DNA of 64,000 bases from Marinomonas polaris DSM 16579 (GTDB taxonomy: Bacteria > Pseudomonadota > Gammaproteobacteria > Pseudomonadales > Marinomonadaceae). How positions within the stretch are numbered: position 1 is the first letter of the stretch; every line of letters begins with the position of its first letter. The notes under the pieces were generated by a model. It was not told where the DNA came from, searched no databases, and was given only the letters and a program-made list of their open reading frames with translations. The translations under genes were made by a program, and so were the position numbers. This document shows, in pieces, positions 56,540 through 64,000 of this stretch. The stretch lies in NCBI RefSeq assembly GCF_900129155.1, contig NZ_FQVF01000016.1, positions 1-64,000 of the forward strand, read 5' to 3'.

Positions 56540-57727
56540 ATGATTTTTTCTTCTTTTTTACGACACCTTTTACCGCCTAAAACACATCACCGTTTCCTAA
56601 TTCGTCCACTTTGCCTCATTTCTTTTACCCTGCTTAGCAGCTGCAGTGTTAACGAGATCGATAGTTCCAATGACTTCGAAAACAATGGCCGAGACATAAC
56701 AGCACTGAAACGTGAGACGCTATATTTAAAAGAAAGCCTGCCACCGGGCTTACCAATGCCTGACGCGAGTTTCGAAAGTGGTTTACAGCAACAACTAAAG
56801 TACTTGAACCGCATTGGCGATAAAGATTTCGTCCTTGAAAATACGCAAACCAGCGTTGCCGATTTGAAAATCGTCGCGGAAGAAATCAACAACTGGCTGC
56901 AAAATCCAGCACAACAGCCGCAGCTAATAGCCCATCAATTGGCGGGACAAGACCAAAGAGGCAACGTGCAAATCACGGGATATTATGTGCCTGTTTTACC
57001 AGTTCGACACTTACCAGATGAAGTGTATCGCTATCCGCTTTACCGCAAACCGGTACAAAGAAATGCCGAAGGAAAATACCCTTCTCGCGAAGAAATAGAT
57101 TTTGAAAATGCTCTCGCAGGGCAGGGATTAGAAATTGCCTATACCTCCAGTTTAGTCGATAATTTTTTCTTGCACGTGCAAGGTTCTGGCGTAGTCGAGT
57201 ATGAGAATGGCGAGCGCAAACTCTTATCTTGGGGCGGTGTAAACGGCCATGCTTATCGCAGCTTAGGAAAAGAACTTATTGAGAGGGGTGAGATTGATCG
57301 AGCCAATATTTCAGCACAAAGCATTCGCCAATGGCTAAGTGATCACCCAGAACGTAATCGTGAAATTCTATCCACTAACCCGAGTTATTTGTTTTTTAGC
57401 GAAGGTCCACAAAGCCCAGTTGGTGCCGCTAACGTGCCATTAACGCCTTTATATTCAGCTGCAGTTGATCCAAAAGTGATTCCGCTTGGCTCGATTCTAT
57501 TGGCTCAAGTTCCGAAGCTAGACACCTATGGCAACTTAGTCGGCCATGAGTTCCGCCTGCTATTAGCACAAGATAAAGGTGGTGCGATTAAAGGGCCGGG
57601 GCATATTGACTGGTACCAAGGCATAGGCGAAGAAGCGCACTTTCATGCAGGTCAGCTAAAGCATTTTGGCAAGGTTTGGTTACTGCTACCGCAAAACCCA
57701 ACACCGAAGATACTTATTGCCCAATAA
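56540..57727 (+). CDS. mltA: Membrane-bound lytic murein transglycosylase A
   Basis: MltA cleaves peptidoglycan from the outer-membrane side. The protein is about 395 residues: a lipoprotein signal with the lipobox LLSSC, the MltA barrel domain (TGYYVPVLPVRHLPDEVYRYPLYR, FFLHVQGSGVVEYENGE) and the 3D domain (DPKVIPLGSILLAQ..., AQDKGGAIKGPGHIDWYQG). I use the ATG at 56540, which gives a normal signal peptide; an ATG at 56462 would add 26 hydrophobic residues. Confidence 0.92.
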   Translation: MIFSSFLRHLLPPKTHHRFLIRPLCLISFTLLSSCSVNEIDSSNDFENNGRDITALKRETLYLKESLPPGLPMPDASFESGLQQQLKYLNRIGDKDFVLENTQTSVADLKIVAEEINNWLQNPAQQPQLIAHQLAGQDQRGNVQITGYYVPVLPVRHLPDEVYRYPLYRKPVQRNAEGKYPSREEIDFENALAGQGLEIAYTSSLVDNFFLHVQGSGVVEYENGERKLLSWGGVNGHAYRSLGKELIERGEIDRANISAQSIRQWLSDHPERNREILSTNPSYLFFSEGPQSPVGAANVPLTPLYSAAVDPKVIPLGSILLAQVPKLDTYGNLVGHEFRLLLAQDKGGAIKGPGHIDWYQGIGEEAHFHAGQLKHFGKVWLLLPQNPTPKILIAQ

Positions 57728-57742
57728 GTTCTTTTTTGAAGC

Positions 57743-57784
57743 AAAAACGCCGCACTTTAATATTTAAAGCACGGCGTTTTTTAT
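57743..57784. terminator. Bidirectional terminator between mltA and tonB
   Basis: AAACGCCG-CACTTTAA and TTTAAAGCACGGCGTTT form a long imperfect stem with T-runs on both strands, in the convergent gap. Confidence 0.85.
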
Positions 57785-57812
57785 CATTCAAACCTATGAC
57801 CTGACTAACTCA

Positions 57813-58658
57813 TCACATAAGGTCACTTAACTTAAAGGAAACCGGTAAGTTAATCCGCAGCTCGGTTTCCGACATGTCCTTTGAGAATTTAGGCAAAGGT
57901 GTCGAGCGCTTGATCATATCTAATACCGCATCATCTAAACGTTTATGACCTGAACTTTCTGTGATTTTCACATCAGATACTGAACCATCCGCGTGAGCAA
58001 CAAAAGACAAGGAAACAACGCCCTCTTCATTGCGACGACGGGATGCTCTTGGGTAACGTTTATTCTGGCCTAATACCGATTTTAACTGTGTAAAATAGTT
58101 TGCCTTAGCGCCTGGATTACCACCACTCGTTGCTGAGTTCGAACTTCCTGTTGTTGCCTTCTGGTTAGCCATTGATTGCGGTGCAACCTGCTTAGGAGCT
58201 GCTTTTACTACAGGCTCTTCTTTTTTCGGCTCTGGTTCTGGCTCAGGCTTGGGTTTCGGCTTAGGCTTTGGTTCGGGCTTAGGCTCTGGTTTTTTCACTT
58301 CAATTGGCGATTCTTGCTTAACTTCAACCGGTTCTGGCTCTTTAATAATTTCAGGTTCAACCACAGGTTCTGGTTCAATAATAGGTTCTGGCTCTGGCTC
58401 AACTTCTGGTTCAACCTCCTCTTGAACCTCTTCAATCGGCTCCTCTACCGTTTCTTCAACCTCTTTCACTTCTTCTTGAGCAGCTGTGGTTTGTGCTGCA
58501 GCACCAAGATCACCAACCATACCAAGATCAAACTCAATACCCTGAGAGCCCGCAGACTGACTACCTACTGTTGGAGCATAAAATACTGCATAGAAGGCAC
58601 CAGCATGAACAGAAATAGCCAGACCACCAGCAATAATCCAATGACGCTTGGGAATCAT
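57813..58658 (-). CDS. tonB: TonB-family energy transducer
   Basis: The 281-residue protein has an N-terminal membrane anchor (HWIIAGGLAISVHAGAFYAVFYAP), a long periplasmic spacer of Glu-Pro, Lys-Pro and Val repeats (about residues 60-160) and a C-terminal TonB domain (YPRASRRRNEEGVVSLSFVAHADGSVSDVKITESSGHKRLDDAV). It transmits proton-motive force from ExbBD to outer-membrane receptors. It is the last gene of exbB-exbD-exbD-tonB. Confidence 0.93.
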   Translation of the reverse strand: MIPKRHWIIAGGLAISVHAGAFYAVFYAPTVGSQSAGSQGIEFDLGMVGDLGAAAQTTAAQEEVKEVEETVEEPIEEVQEEVEPEVEPEPEPIIEPEPVVEPEIIKEPEPVEVKQESPIEVKKPEPKPEPKPKPKPKPEPEPEPKKEEPVVKAAPKQVAPQSMANQKATTGSSNSATSGGNPGAKANYFTQLKSVLGQNKRYPRASRRRNEEGVVSLSFVAHADGSVSDVKITESSGHKRLDDAVLDMIKRSTPLPKFSKDMSETELRINLPVSFKLSDLM

Positions 58659-59086
58659 TTGTTTCCTCGCTCTAGCTGTGTTGCCAAGCTAACCTTAGTA
58701 AGCCCCGCTAAACGCACCTGATTAAACACCGGACGTAGCTTTTCTAGTGAAATGGCACCATCGGCTTTGATTTGTACCCAGAAAGCGTCTTTATTAGGAG
58801 CTGAGGTAAATTGTTGCTCTAGATATGCTTGAACATCCTCTACCGCAAACAATTTATCATCGACATAAAGGCTGTCATCCGCACCCAAAACAATTTCAAT
58901 ATTTGGGTCGGTTGCTGCACGGTTATCATTGATAGATTGAGGAGGAATCACTGCAATCGGATCCGCTTTTTGAATTTGCCCAGCAACCATAAAAAACACC
59001 AACATCAGAAACACCACGTTAATCAGTGGCACCATGTTGTCATCGCTGCTGGCGTTTCTCGCGGCGTATTTTTCGCCTATTTTCAT
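58655..59086 (-). CDS. exbD: ExbD/TolR-family protein (second copy)
   Basis: The 143-residue protein has one N-terminal membrane helix with the proton-path aspartate replaced by Asn in MVPLINVVFLMLVFFMVAG, where the family usually has LIDVVF. The periplasmic ExbD domain follows. It overlaps both tonB and the first exbD by 4 bases. The missing aspartate suggests that this copy has a structural or heterodimer role. TolR is less likely given the neighbours. Confidence 0.9.
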   Translation of the reverse strand: MKIGEKYAARNASSDDNMVPLINVVFLMLVFFMVAGQIQKADPIAVIPPQSINDNRAATDPNIEIVLGADDSLYVDDKLFAVEDVQAYLEQQFTSAPNKDAFWVQIKADGAISLEKLRPVFNQVRLAGLTKVSLATQLERGNK

Positions 59087-59505
59087 TTCGTCTCCGGCAT
59101 AGCAAAAGCATTCGCAATAGATACGGTTTTTGCACCATTTAGTTTTAAGCGATCTGCAAGATGCATCAAGGTCTGTAACGTGACGCCATCTTCCGCTTTG
59201 ATGATAAAAACACCCTCGTTATGATCTGTTACGAGCGTTTGAAAACGAGATTGATCGGAGAAACTAACCGCTTGACCGTCAACCCAAACCTGATCATCAT
59301 TTTGCTTCAAGGTCAAAATAAGGTTGTCTTTTTCCTGTGGCGGATTTTGAACATCGGATGCCACCGATAAAGGTGTATCTACAATGCGCCAAGGCACAAA
59401 ACTTGAAGTCAACATGAAGAACAACAGCAAGATAAATACCACATCAATCAATGGTGTTAAGCTGATTGCATTCTTACGTTTAGGTTGGGACAGATTAAGC
59501 GGCAT
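59083..59505 (-). CDS. exbD: ExbD/TolR-family protein (first copy)
   Basis: The 140-residue protein has the N-terminal helix with the normal proton-path aspartate (SLTPLIDVVFILLLFFMLTSSFV) and a periplasmic domain. It overlaps exbB by 11 bases. With the second copy it gives two different ExbD subunits per operon, only this one having the aspartate. Confidence 0.92.
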   Translation of the reverse strand: MPLNLSQPKRKNAISLTPLIDVVFILLLFFMLTSSFVPWRIVDTPLSVASDVQNPPQEKDNLILTLKQNDDQVWVDGQAVSFSDQSRFQTLVTDHNEGVFIIKAEDGVTLQTLMHLADRLKLNGAKTVSIANAFAMPETK

Positions 59506-60175
59506 GTAACAACTCTTCGTCGGCCTTTTTAACTAATTGTTTAGCCTGTTTACTGGTAAATACTTGAGTAACTGCATCGTTCATATTATGAGCAATACGT
59601 TCTACTTTACGTTCTAGCCAACTGTGCAATGTCACTACCGGAATCGCTACAGCCAAACCAACAGCCGTTGTCAGTAATGCCTGCCAAATACCGCCAGATA
59701 ACACCGACGGATCAACTTGATTTCCCGCGCCTTCCATTTGTTGGAAAGCTGTGATCATACCTAATACCGTACCTAGCAAACCTAACAACGGACTCAAGGT
59801 CGCAATAATTTCTAAAGGACGAAGATAAGAGCGCAGCTGGTTTAGCTGGTTCATCGCACGACGTTCAACTTCTTCACGAATCAAATCTGCTTGGGTATTT
59901 GTCGCTAATAAAGCACGCATGGTGTAACCCACTAAAGCATCAATAGGACGCTTTTCATCTAGTATCTCAAGCGCTTTTTCGCCATTTTCTTCACTGCGCC
60001 ATTGATCTAAGGCTAAATTACTTGTTTTAAGGCTCTCTGCACGAAGTGAGGAAAACTGCCATAGCTTTAACAAGACAATTGTCAGAGCAACGACAGAAAA
60101 TACCATCAGTATCCATACGACAGGCCCACCGACCTGCAAAAAGTCGACAATTTTCTGCTGAACTGAATCTTCCAC
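59495..60175 (-). CDS. exbB: ExbB/MotA-TolQ-family proton channel
   Basis: About 226 residues with three membrane helices: residues 15-35 (VVWILMVFSVVALTIVLLKLW), and the pair around 130-190 with LGLLGTVLGMITAFQQ and GGIWQALLTTAVGLAVAIPVVTLHSWL, the pore-lining motifs. I start at the GTG at 60175, which has GGAG six bases upstream; the in-frame GTG at 60202 has no such site. First gene of the TonB operon. Confidence 0.92.
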   Translation of the reverse strand: MEDSVQQKIVDFLQVGGPVVWILMVFSVVALTIVLLKLWQFSSLRAESLKTSNLALDQWRSEENGEKALEILDEKRPIDALVGYTMRALLATNTQADLIREEVERRAMNQLNQLRSYLRPLEIIATLSPLLGLLGTVLGMITAFQQMEGAGNQVDPSVLSGGIWQALLTTAVGLAVAIPVVTLHSWLERKVERIAHNMNDAVTQVFTSKQAKQLVKKADEELLHAA

Positions 60176-60210
60176 AATCTTCTCCAATGAATAAAAAAAC
60201 ACCAGTCAAA

Positions 60211-60225
60211 TAATAGTCATTCTCA
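60211..60225 (-). promoter_or_regulatory. Candidate Fur box upstream of exbB
   Basis: On the minus strand TGAGAATGACTATTA matches the 7-1-7 Fur consensus TGATAATNATTATCA at 12 of 14 positions. It lies 36-50 bases upstream of the chosen exbB start, which suits iron repression of the TonB system. Confidence 0.45.
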
Positions 60226-60310
60226 ACCGCATTTTCAATAAATAAATGTTCAAATAGAAAGATATGGAGAATTGATAAGGCGCAGTAACAATAAATACTT
60301 ACAGGAAAGG

Positions 60311-60346
60311 CTGCATAATCATGCCAAGGTCAGCATGATCATGCAG
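60311..60346. repeat. 13-bp inverted repeat downstream of corA
   Basis: CTGCATAATCATG and CATGATCATGCAG pair with one mismatch around a ten-base loop, between the corA stop and the exbB promoter region. No T-run follows leftward, so it is a possible but not standard corA terminator. Confidence 0.55.
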
Positions 60347-60373
60347 TTTTACAGACACTAAAATATAGGCGGC

Positions 60374-61327
60374 TTATAACCAACCTCGGTGTTTAAAATA
60401 CCAATAAGGCGCAAACGCAGAAAATACCATCAACCCCAGCGCTGCAGGATAGCCAAAACTTAAATCCAGCTCTGGCATGATTTTAAAGTTCATCCCGTAA
60501 ATACTGGCAACTAATGTCGGCGGTAAAAACACTACAGATGCAATAGAGAAAATCTTGATGATTTTGTTCTGTTCAATGTTAATAAAACCTTGAGTCGAAT
60601 CCATCAAGAAGTTAATTTTATCAAACAAGAATGTCGTATGTGACATCAAGGTTTCAACGTCACGCATAACTTCACGCAGCGTTTCTGAATAATCTTGTCT
60701 ATTAGGTAAGTGTCGCAACAGAAATGAGATATTGCGCTGTGTGTCCATCAGACACAGGCGAATCTTCCCGTTACTGTCTTCTAAGCGCGCCAGTTTTTCG
60801 ATAATGACATCCAGTTCCGACTCATTATCTTCAAGCACTAGATGACTTACCTCTTCTAATTGTCGGTGTAAATCTTCTAAAGCATCTGCATGATTCTCAA
60901 CTTTATTTTCAAGTAATGTGACTAAAAGATGAGCTGGCGAATCAACAGCAATTTGCCCCCGACGCGCACGCATTCGTAATAATCTAAAGTCTGCTAGTTC
61001 TGTTTCACGAATGGTGATTAGCCTGTCCTGCTGCAAGATACAGGCAACAGTTGAGGTTTTATGGCGCCCTTCTGTTTGATTTAAAAACAAAGAGTGGACA
61101 TGGATACCCGCTTGGTCAACAAAACAACGTGCGGACGCTTCTATCTCTTCGACATCATCAGATTCAGGAAGATCGGTTCTCAACAACGCCTTAAGCTGTA
61201 ATCGATCGTCGTCATCAGGTTCCGCGGCGTCAATCCAATTCGCCTCTTTTTGAAGGGTGGTAAGATTCTCATCTTCTTTGGAAATTTCTTGAATCAACCC
61301 GTTTCTGATTTTAAAAAATTTTAGCAT
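60374..61327 (-). CDS. corA: CorA-family magnesium/divalent cation transporter
   Basis: The 317-residue protein has a large N-terminal cytoplasmic domain and two C-terminal membrane helices. The selectivity motif YGMNF follows the first helix (ASVVFLPPTLVASIYGMNFKIMPEL), and the protein ends soon after the second helix with a basic tail. It carries Mg2+ (also Co2+/Ni2+) across the inner membrane as a pentamer. Single gene, own terminator-like repeat. Confidence 0.93.
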   Translation of the reverse strand: MLKFFKIRNGLIQEISKEDENLTTLQKEANWIDAAEPDDDDRLQLKALLRTDLPESDDVEEIEASARCFVDQAGIHVHSLFLNQTEGRHKTSTVACILQQDRLITIRETELADFRLLRMRARRGQIAVDSPAHLLVTLLENKVENHADALEDLHRQLEEVSHLVLEDNESELDVIIEKLARLEDSNGKIRLCLMDTQRNISFLLRHLPNRQDYSETLREVMRDVETLMSHTTFLFDKINFLMDSTQGFINIEQNKIIKIFSIASVVFLPPTLVASIYGMNFKIMPELDLSFGYPAALGLMVFSAFAPYWYFKHRGWL

Positions 61328-61640
61328 GCTACTTCCTCGATATACTCGGTACCTTATTTCAGCCTAATCATGTTATTTGGCACGACTCGCAACCCACAAA
61401 ATAAATGTGGTGGATGTATTTTTGGTGATGTATTGGAAACCATTACACGGTGTTACGATGGCCACCATTATACCTAGGTTATATCTCACGTCTGTGACAA
61501 ATCACTAAGCAAAAAAAAGAGGCAATACAGACTAAGCTGAATTGCCCCAAAAAAGACCTTTTCCCTGGGAGGAGATGGTCTACTTCTTATCGAGTTGGAT
61601 AAGAAACTTTAAAGTTCATTGCTAAAGCTCAAAAACACAA
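61328..61640. other. 313-base region between aapP and corA, no gene
   Basis: It holds the aap operon terminator and the corA 5' region. Two smaller stems (CTTATC/GATAAG near 61587-61604) lie just after the aapP stop. No ORF with a ribosome binding site is seen. Confidence 0.6.
61511..61547 (-). terminator. Rho-independent terminator of the aap operon
   Basis: On the minus strand GGGGCAATTCAG pairs with CTGTATTGCCTC (two mismatches) and is followed by an eight-base T-run. It lies about 94 bases after the aapP stop. Confidence 0.8.
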
Positions 61641-62384
61641 TCAATGCGCTAGAATTTGATCCAAGAAAACTTTGGCCCGCTCTGTTTTTGGCTTCACGAA
61701 AAATTCTTCTGGCGGTGATATCTCAATTACACTGCCCGCTTCCATAAAGACAATTCGATCCGCGAATTCTTTGGCAAAACCCATTTCGTGAGTCACACAA
61801 ATCATCGTCATGCCGTCTTTTGACAATGAACGCATAATCTCCAACACTTCAGAGATCATTTCGGGATCAAGTGCTGAGGTTGGTTCATCAAATAACATAA
61901 TGTCAGGAGACATGGTTAGCGCTCTGGCGATGGCAACACGCTGCTGCTGACCACCAGACAGTTGGCCTGGATACTTCTGCTCTTGATCTCCAATTTTCAC
62001 TTTATTAAGCAAATCACGCGCGACTTCATTCGCCTGTACCACTGACATACCCAACACATGACGTAAACCAAAAGTACAGTTATCTAACACCGTCATATGA
62101 GGAAAAAGATTAAAGTGCTGAAACACCATCCCCGTATGACGACGAATTTTCTCGATGTCTTTAACATTGTCACTAATGGTGATATCGCAAATAGTGATGC
62201 CTCCTTCGTCGTGTTGCTCTAAATTATTAAGGCAACGAATCAAGGTGGATTTACCTGAACCAGAAGGTCCACAAATCACTATAGTTTCGCCTTTGGCTAC
62301 CGCTAAATCGATATCGCGCAGCGCATGATATTTACCGTACCATTTATTAACTTGATCCAGCTTTACTACTGTTTGTTCAGACAT
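61641..62384 (-). CDS. aapP: L-amino acid ABC transporter ATPase AapP
   Basis: The 247-residue ATPase powers the polar-amino-acid importer. Walker A is GPSGSGKST, the signature [15 protein letters not shown] and Walker [13 protein letters not shown], with the GlnQ/AapP-type ending [17 protein letters not shown] start at the ATG at 62384 (MSEQTVVKL), preceded by GGAA. It follows the AapM gene by 12 bases. Confidence 0.93.
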   Translation of the reverse strand: MSEQTVVKLDQVNKWYGKYHALRDIDLAVAKGETIVICGPSGSGKSTLIRCLNNLEQHDEGGITICDITISDNVKDIEKIRRHTGMVFQHFNLFPHMTVLDNCTFGLRHVLGMSVVQANEVARDLLNKVKIGDQEQKYPGQLSGGQQQRVAIARALTMSPDIMLFDEPTSALDPEMISEVLEIMRSLSKDGMTMICVTHEMGFAKEFADRIVFMEAGSVIEISPPEEFFVKPKTERAKVFLDQILAH

Positions 62385-62396
62385 AATGCATTCCAA

Positions 62397-63515
62397 TTAA
62401 TGTTTTGTGCGTTTGATACGTCGCTCTAGATGCGCGCCGTACTGTGCAATAGAAAAACAAGCGATAAAGAAAAACGCCGAAATAACGATTGGACCTTCTG
62501 CATGAAGACCAAGCCATTCCGCGTTGTGAAAAGTCGCATTAATCGCGCCCATAACTTCTAATAAACCAAGAATCATCACCAAGGTGGTTTCTTTAAATAA
62601 ACCAATGAAGTTAGTAATTAGCGCAGGGACTGAATTACGTAATGCTTGCGGCATAACTACATACGCCATAGTTTTCCAGTAGCCACAGCCCATCGCGTAG
62701 GACGCTTCAATTTGACCTTTTGGCACTGCTTGGATCGCACCACGAATGATCTCTGCTTTGTACACAGCCGAAACGAAAATCAGCACGAACAAGACTCGGA
62801 ACAATACGTCGATAGACACACCGCTTGGTAAGAAAAGCTGCAAAACTAAAGACGCCATGAACAAGAAGGTAATCACAGGTACAGAACGAATAATCTCGAT
62901 GTAGCCGGTGCAAGCCCAACGTAAGATAGGCAACTGTGAACGTCGGCCCAAGGCTAAAAGAATGGCCACAGGCAATGATAAACACATGGCAATAATACCC
63001 AAGAAGAAGGTCAGCGTAAGACCACCCAACGCACTGGTTGAAATGTCTTCAAAGATGAAGCCACCTTTTAGCAACAACCAAAGCACTACAGGCAAAACGA
63101 GGATATAAACCACGATCCATTTTTGTGGGATTCGTTGGCTAAACAATAAAGGAAAGGCAAAAAGCCCCACAGCAAATGCCGAGTTCACTCGCCATTGCTC
63201 AGACTCAGGAAAAGGTCCGTAGATGTAATAATCCATGTATTGTCGGATCGGAATCCAACACGCAGCGCCAGGTGTACAATCCGCGCGGCTTGTTCCACTA
63301 AAGGTGGCGGAGAAAAACAGCCAATCTAAAGCTTTTGGCAACAGTAAGCACAAGAGTGCAATAATGGCCAAAGTGACTAAACTGTCTAACCAAGTGTTGA
63401 AAAGGTTACGTTTTATCCACACAACAACTCGGCTAAAGCTTAAAGGAATCGATTTTTTTGCTCTCGCTTCAATCGGCTTACCGGTTATTTTTTCGATGCT
63501 CGCTTGATGATTCAT
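62397..63515 (-). CDS. aapM: L-amino acid ABC transporter permease AapM
   Basis: The 372-residue permease is longer than most HisM-type subunits because of the N-terminal and periplasmic extension typical of AapM/BztC (CTPGAACWIPIRQYMDYYIYGPFPESEQWRVN). The ABC coupling motif is EIIRGAIQAVPKGQIEASYAMGCGYWKTMAYVVMPQALRNSVPAL. It starts two bases after the AapQ stop region and pairs with AapQ in the membrane. Confidence 0.92.
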   Translation of the reverse strand: MNHQASIEKITGKPIEARAKKSIPLSFSRVVVWIKRNLFNTWLDSLVTLAIIALLCLLLPKALDWLFFSATFSGTSRADCTPGAACWIPIRQYMDYYIYGPFPESEQWRVNSAFAVGLFAFPLLFSQRIPQKWIVVYILVLPVVLWLLLKGGFIFEDISTSALGGLTLTFFLGIIAMCLSLPVAILLALGRRSQLPILRWACTGYIEIIRSVPVITFLFMASLVLQLFLPSGVSIDVLFRVLFVLIFVSAVYKAEIIRGAIQAVPKGQIEASYAMGCGYWKTMAYVVMPQALRNSVPALITNFIGLFKETTLVMILGLLEVMGAINATFHNAEWLGLHAEGPIVISAFFFIACFSIAQYGAHLERRIKRTKH

Positions 63516-63516
63516 C

Positions 63517-64000
63517 TTATCGTCCTTTCAACTGCATAGCTTTGTTGAAACGTCCCATAATGGCCGCCAGTATCAGGTTCAAAACCCCATAACTCACCAT
63601 CACGATCACGATGCACTCAATGGCTTGGCCTGTAATGTTTAAACTACTGCCCCCCATGGTGCCCATAATGTCCATAAAGCCAACCACCGAACCCAATGCA
63701 GCGGCTTTTAATACGTTGATATAAATAGACGTCATTGGTGGAATAATAGAATGCAGTGCTTGTGGAATAATCACCTTATTCATCACCACATTATGTTTAA
63801 CGCCAAGCGCTAAACCGGCTTCCATTTGCCCTTTTGAAATAGCCAAAATACTGCCTCGAATGACTTCTGAACCATGCGCCGCAGAGTAAGTGCTCACTGC
63901 GATGATAAGCATTATAAATTCAGGAGGAAGCGTCCAACCATGTTTGAAGTTAAAGCCAACTAATTTAGGTGAAGTAAAGCTAAAAACGGGCGTAAATACG
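63517..64000 (-). CDS. aapQ: L-amino acid ABC transporter permease AapQ, 5' end outside window
   Basis: The C-terminal 160 or so residues are present. Reading in frame from the right edge, the protein gives VFTPVFSFTSPKLVGFNFKH, then GWTLPPEFIMLII and the coupling motif EVIRGSILAISKGQMEAGLALG. The frame stays open to base 64000, so the ATG at 63912 is internal and not the start. The layout AapQ-AapM-AapP implies the binding protein AapJ just outside the window. Confidence 0.9.
   Translation of the reverse strand, partial: VFTPVFSFTSPKLVGFNFKHGWTLPPEFIMLIIAVSTYSAAHGSEVIRGSILAISKGQMEAGLALGVKHNVVMNKVIIPQALHSIIPPMTSIYINVLKAAALGSVVGFMDIMGTMGGSSLNITGQAIECIVIVMVSYGVLNLILAAIMGRFNKAMQLKGR

Noticed and set aside
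57900..58450. Repetitive DNA within tonB as a satellite or CRISPR-like array
   Set aside because: The repeats are in-frame Pro/Glu/Lys codons of the TonB spacer, with no unique spacers between them.
58176..58721. Rightward 181-residue frame antisense to tonB, rich in Phe, Leu, Arg and Trp
   Set aside because: Its composition is the expected antisense image of the TonB Glu-Pro/Lys-Pro repeats, not a real protein.
63517..63912. Complete short permease starting at 63912
   Set aside because: The frame is open to the window edge and continues with AapQ-type sequence, so the ATG at 63912 is internal.

Overview
The window reads as chromosomal DNA of a marine gammaproteobacterium of the Oceanospirillales type, most likely Marinomonas or a close relative. 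This rests on the gene set and protein style (F420 genes in a gammaproteobacterium, an ECF/ChrR operon with its usual partner genes, OlsF, BetBA, AapJQMP, the nrdR-ribD-nusB-thiL-pgpA order) and a base composition that looks mid-40s % G+C by eye. No search was possible, so the genus is inference. I see no rRNA, tRNA, CRISPR array, prophage or insertion sequence.

Region 1 (1-11280) is the most unusual part. A complete coenzyme F420 pathway (cofG, cofH, cofD, cofC, cofE and the F420:NADP reductase npdG) runs leftward in one overlapping operon toward a luciferase-like (LLM) oxidoreductase of the F420-dependent type, of which only the first 26 residues are inside the window. Next to it are a TetR regulator closely resembling RutR (the uracil/thymine sensor) and a rightward operon for an M20 carbamoyl-amino-acid hydrolase, an NCS1 nucleobase/hydantoin permease and a dihydropyrimidinase. 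Three copies of a RutR-like palindrome (TTWACC-N4-GGTWAA type) lie between cofG and tetR and in front of the hydrolase operon. I infer one regulon: reductive pyrimidine (or hydantoin) catabolism in which the first, reducing step is F420H2-dependent and replaces the usual NAD(P)H dihydropyrimidine dehydrogenase.

Region 2 (11393-18962) is housekeeping: pgpA, thiL, a DUF6172 gene, nusB, ribD, nrdR, an EamA exporter and ettA. The ribE/ribBA/ribH genes that often sit between ribD and nusB are absent. Region 3 (19049-22619) is a small accessory patch: an unknown membrane protein, an orphan XRE antitoxin, a HicAB toxin-antitoxin pair and an EamA transporter divergent from an Lrp-type regulator. Region 4 (22697-35688) holds an MCP, a DUF2868/DUF3482 GTPase pair, PlsC, a degenerate-GGDEF/EAL protein, RlmF, a LysR/EamA divergent pair, a DUF6164 protein and a CSS-motif EAL phosphodiesterase.

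Region 5 (35936-43977) is an ECF sigma/ChrR stress system: sigma and its zinc-cupin anti-sigma face right, and eight genes (NTF2-like, SDR, FAD oxidoreductase, DUF1365, CFA-synthase-like, DUF2878, a secreted protein, a DUF3833 lipoprotein) face left. Matching TGATCC-N16-CGTWTA promoters lie on both sides of the divergent gap.

Region 6 (44065-50990) holds two small proteins, an OlsF ornithine-lipid synthase, a His-rich membrane miniprotein, a lone CBM48 protein and the betBA osmoprotectant operon behind a perfect 30-bp palindrome. Region 7 (51036-64000) holds a CpdB-type nucleotidase, a decayed YefM-YoeB module, an Lrp/RhtA-type exporter pair, a zinc metallopeptidase, a DnaJ-related protein, MltA, the ExbB-ExbD-ExbD-TonB operon with a candidate Fur box, CorA, and the AapQMP amino-acid ABC transporter, cut off by the right edge.
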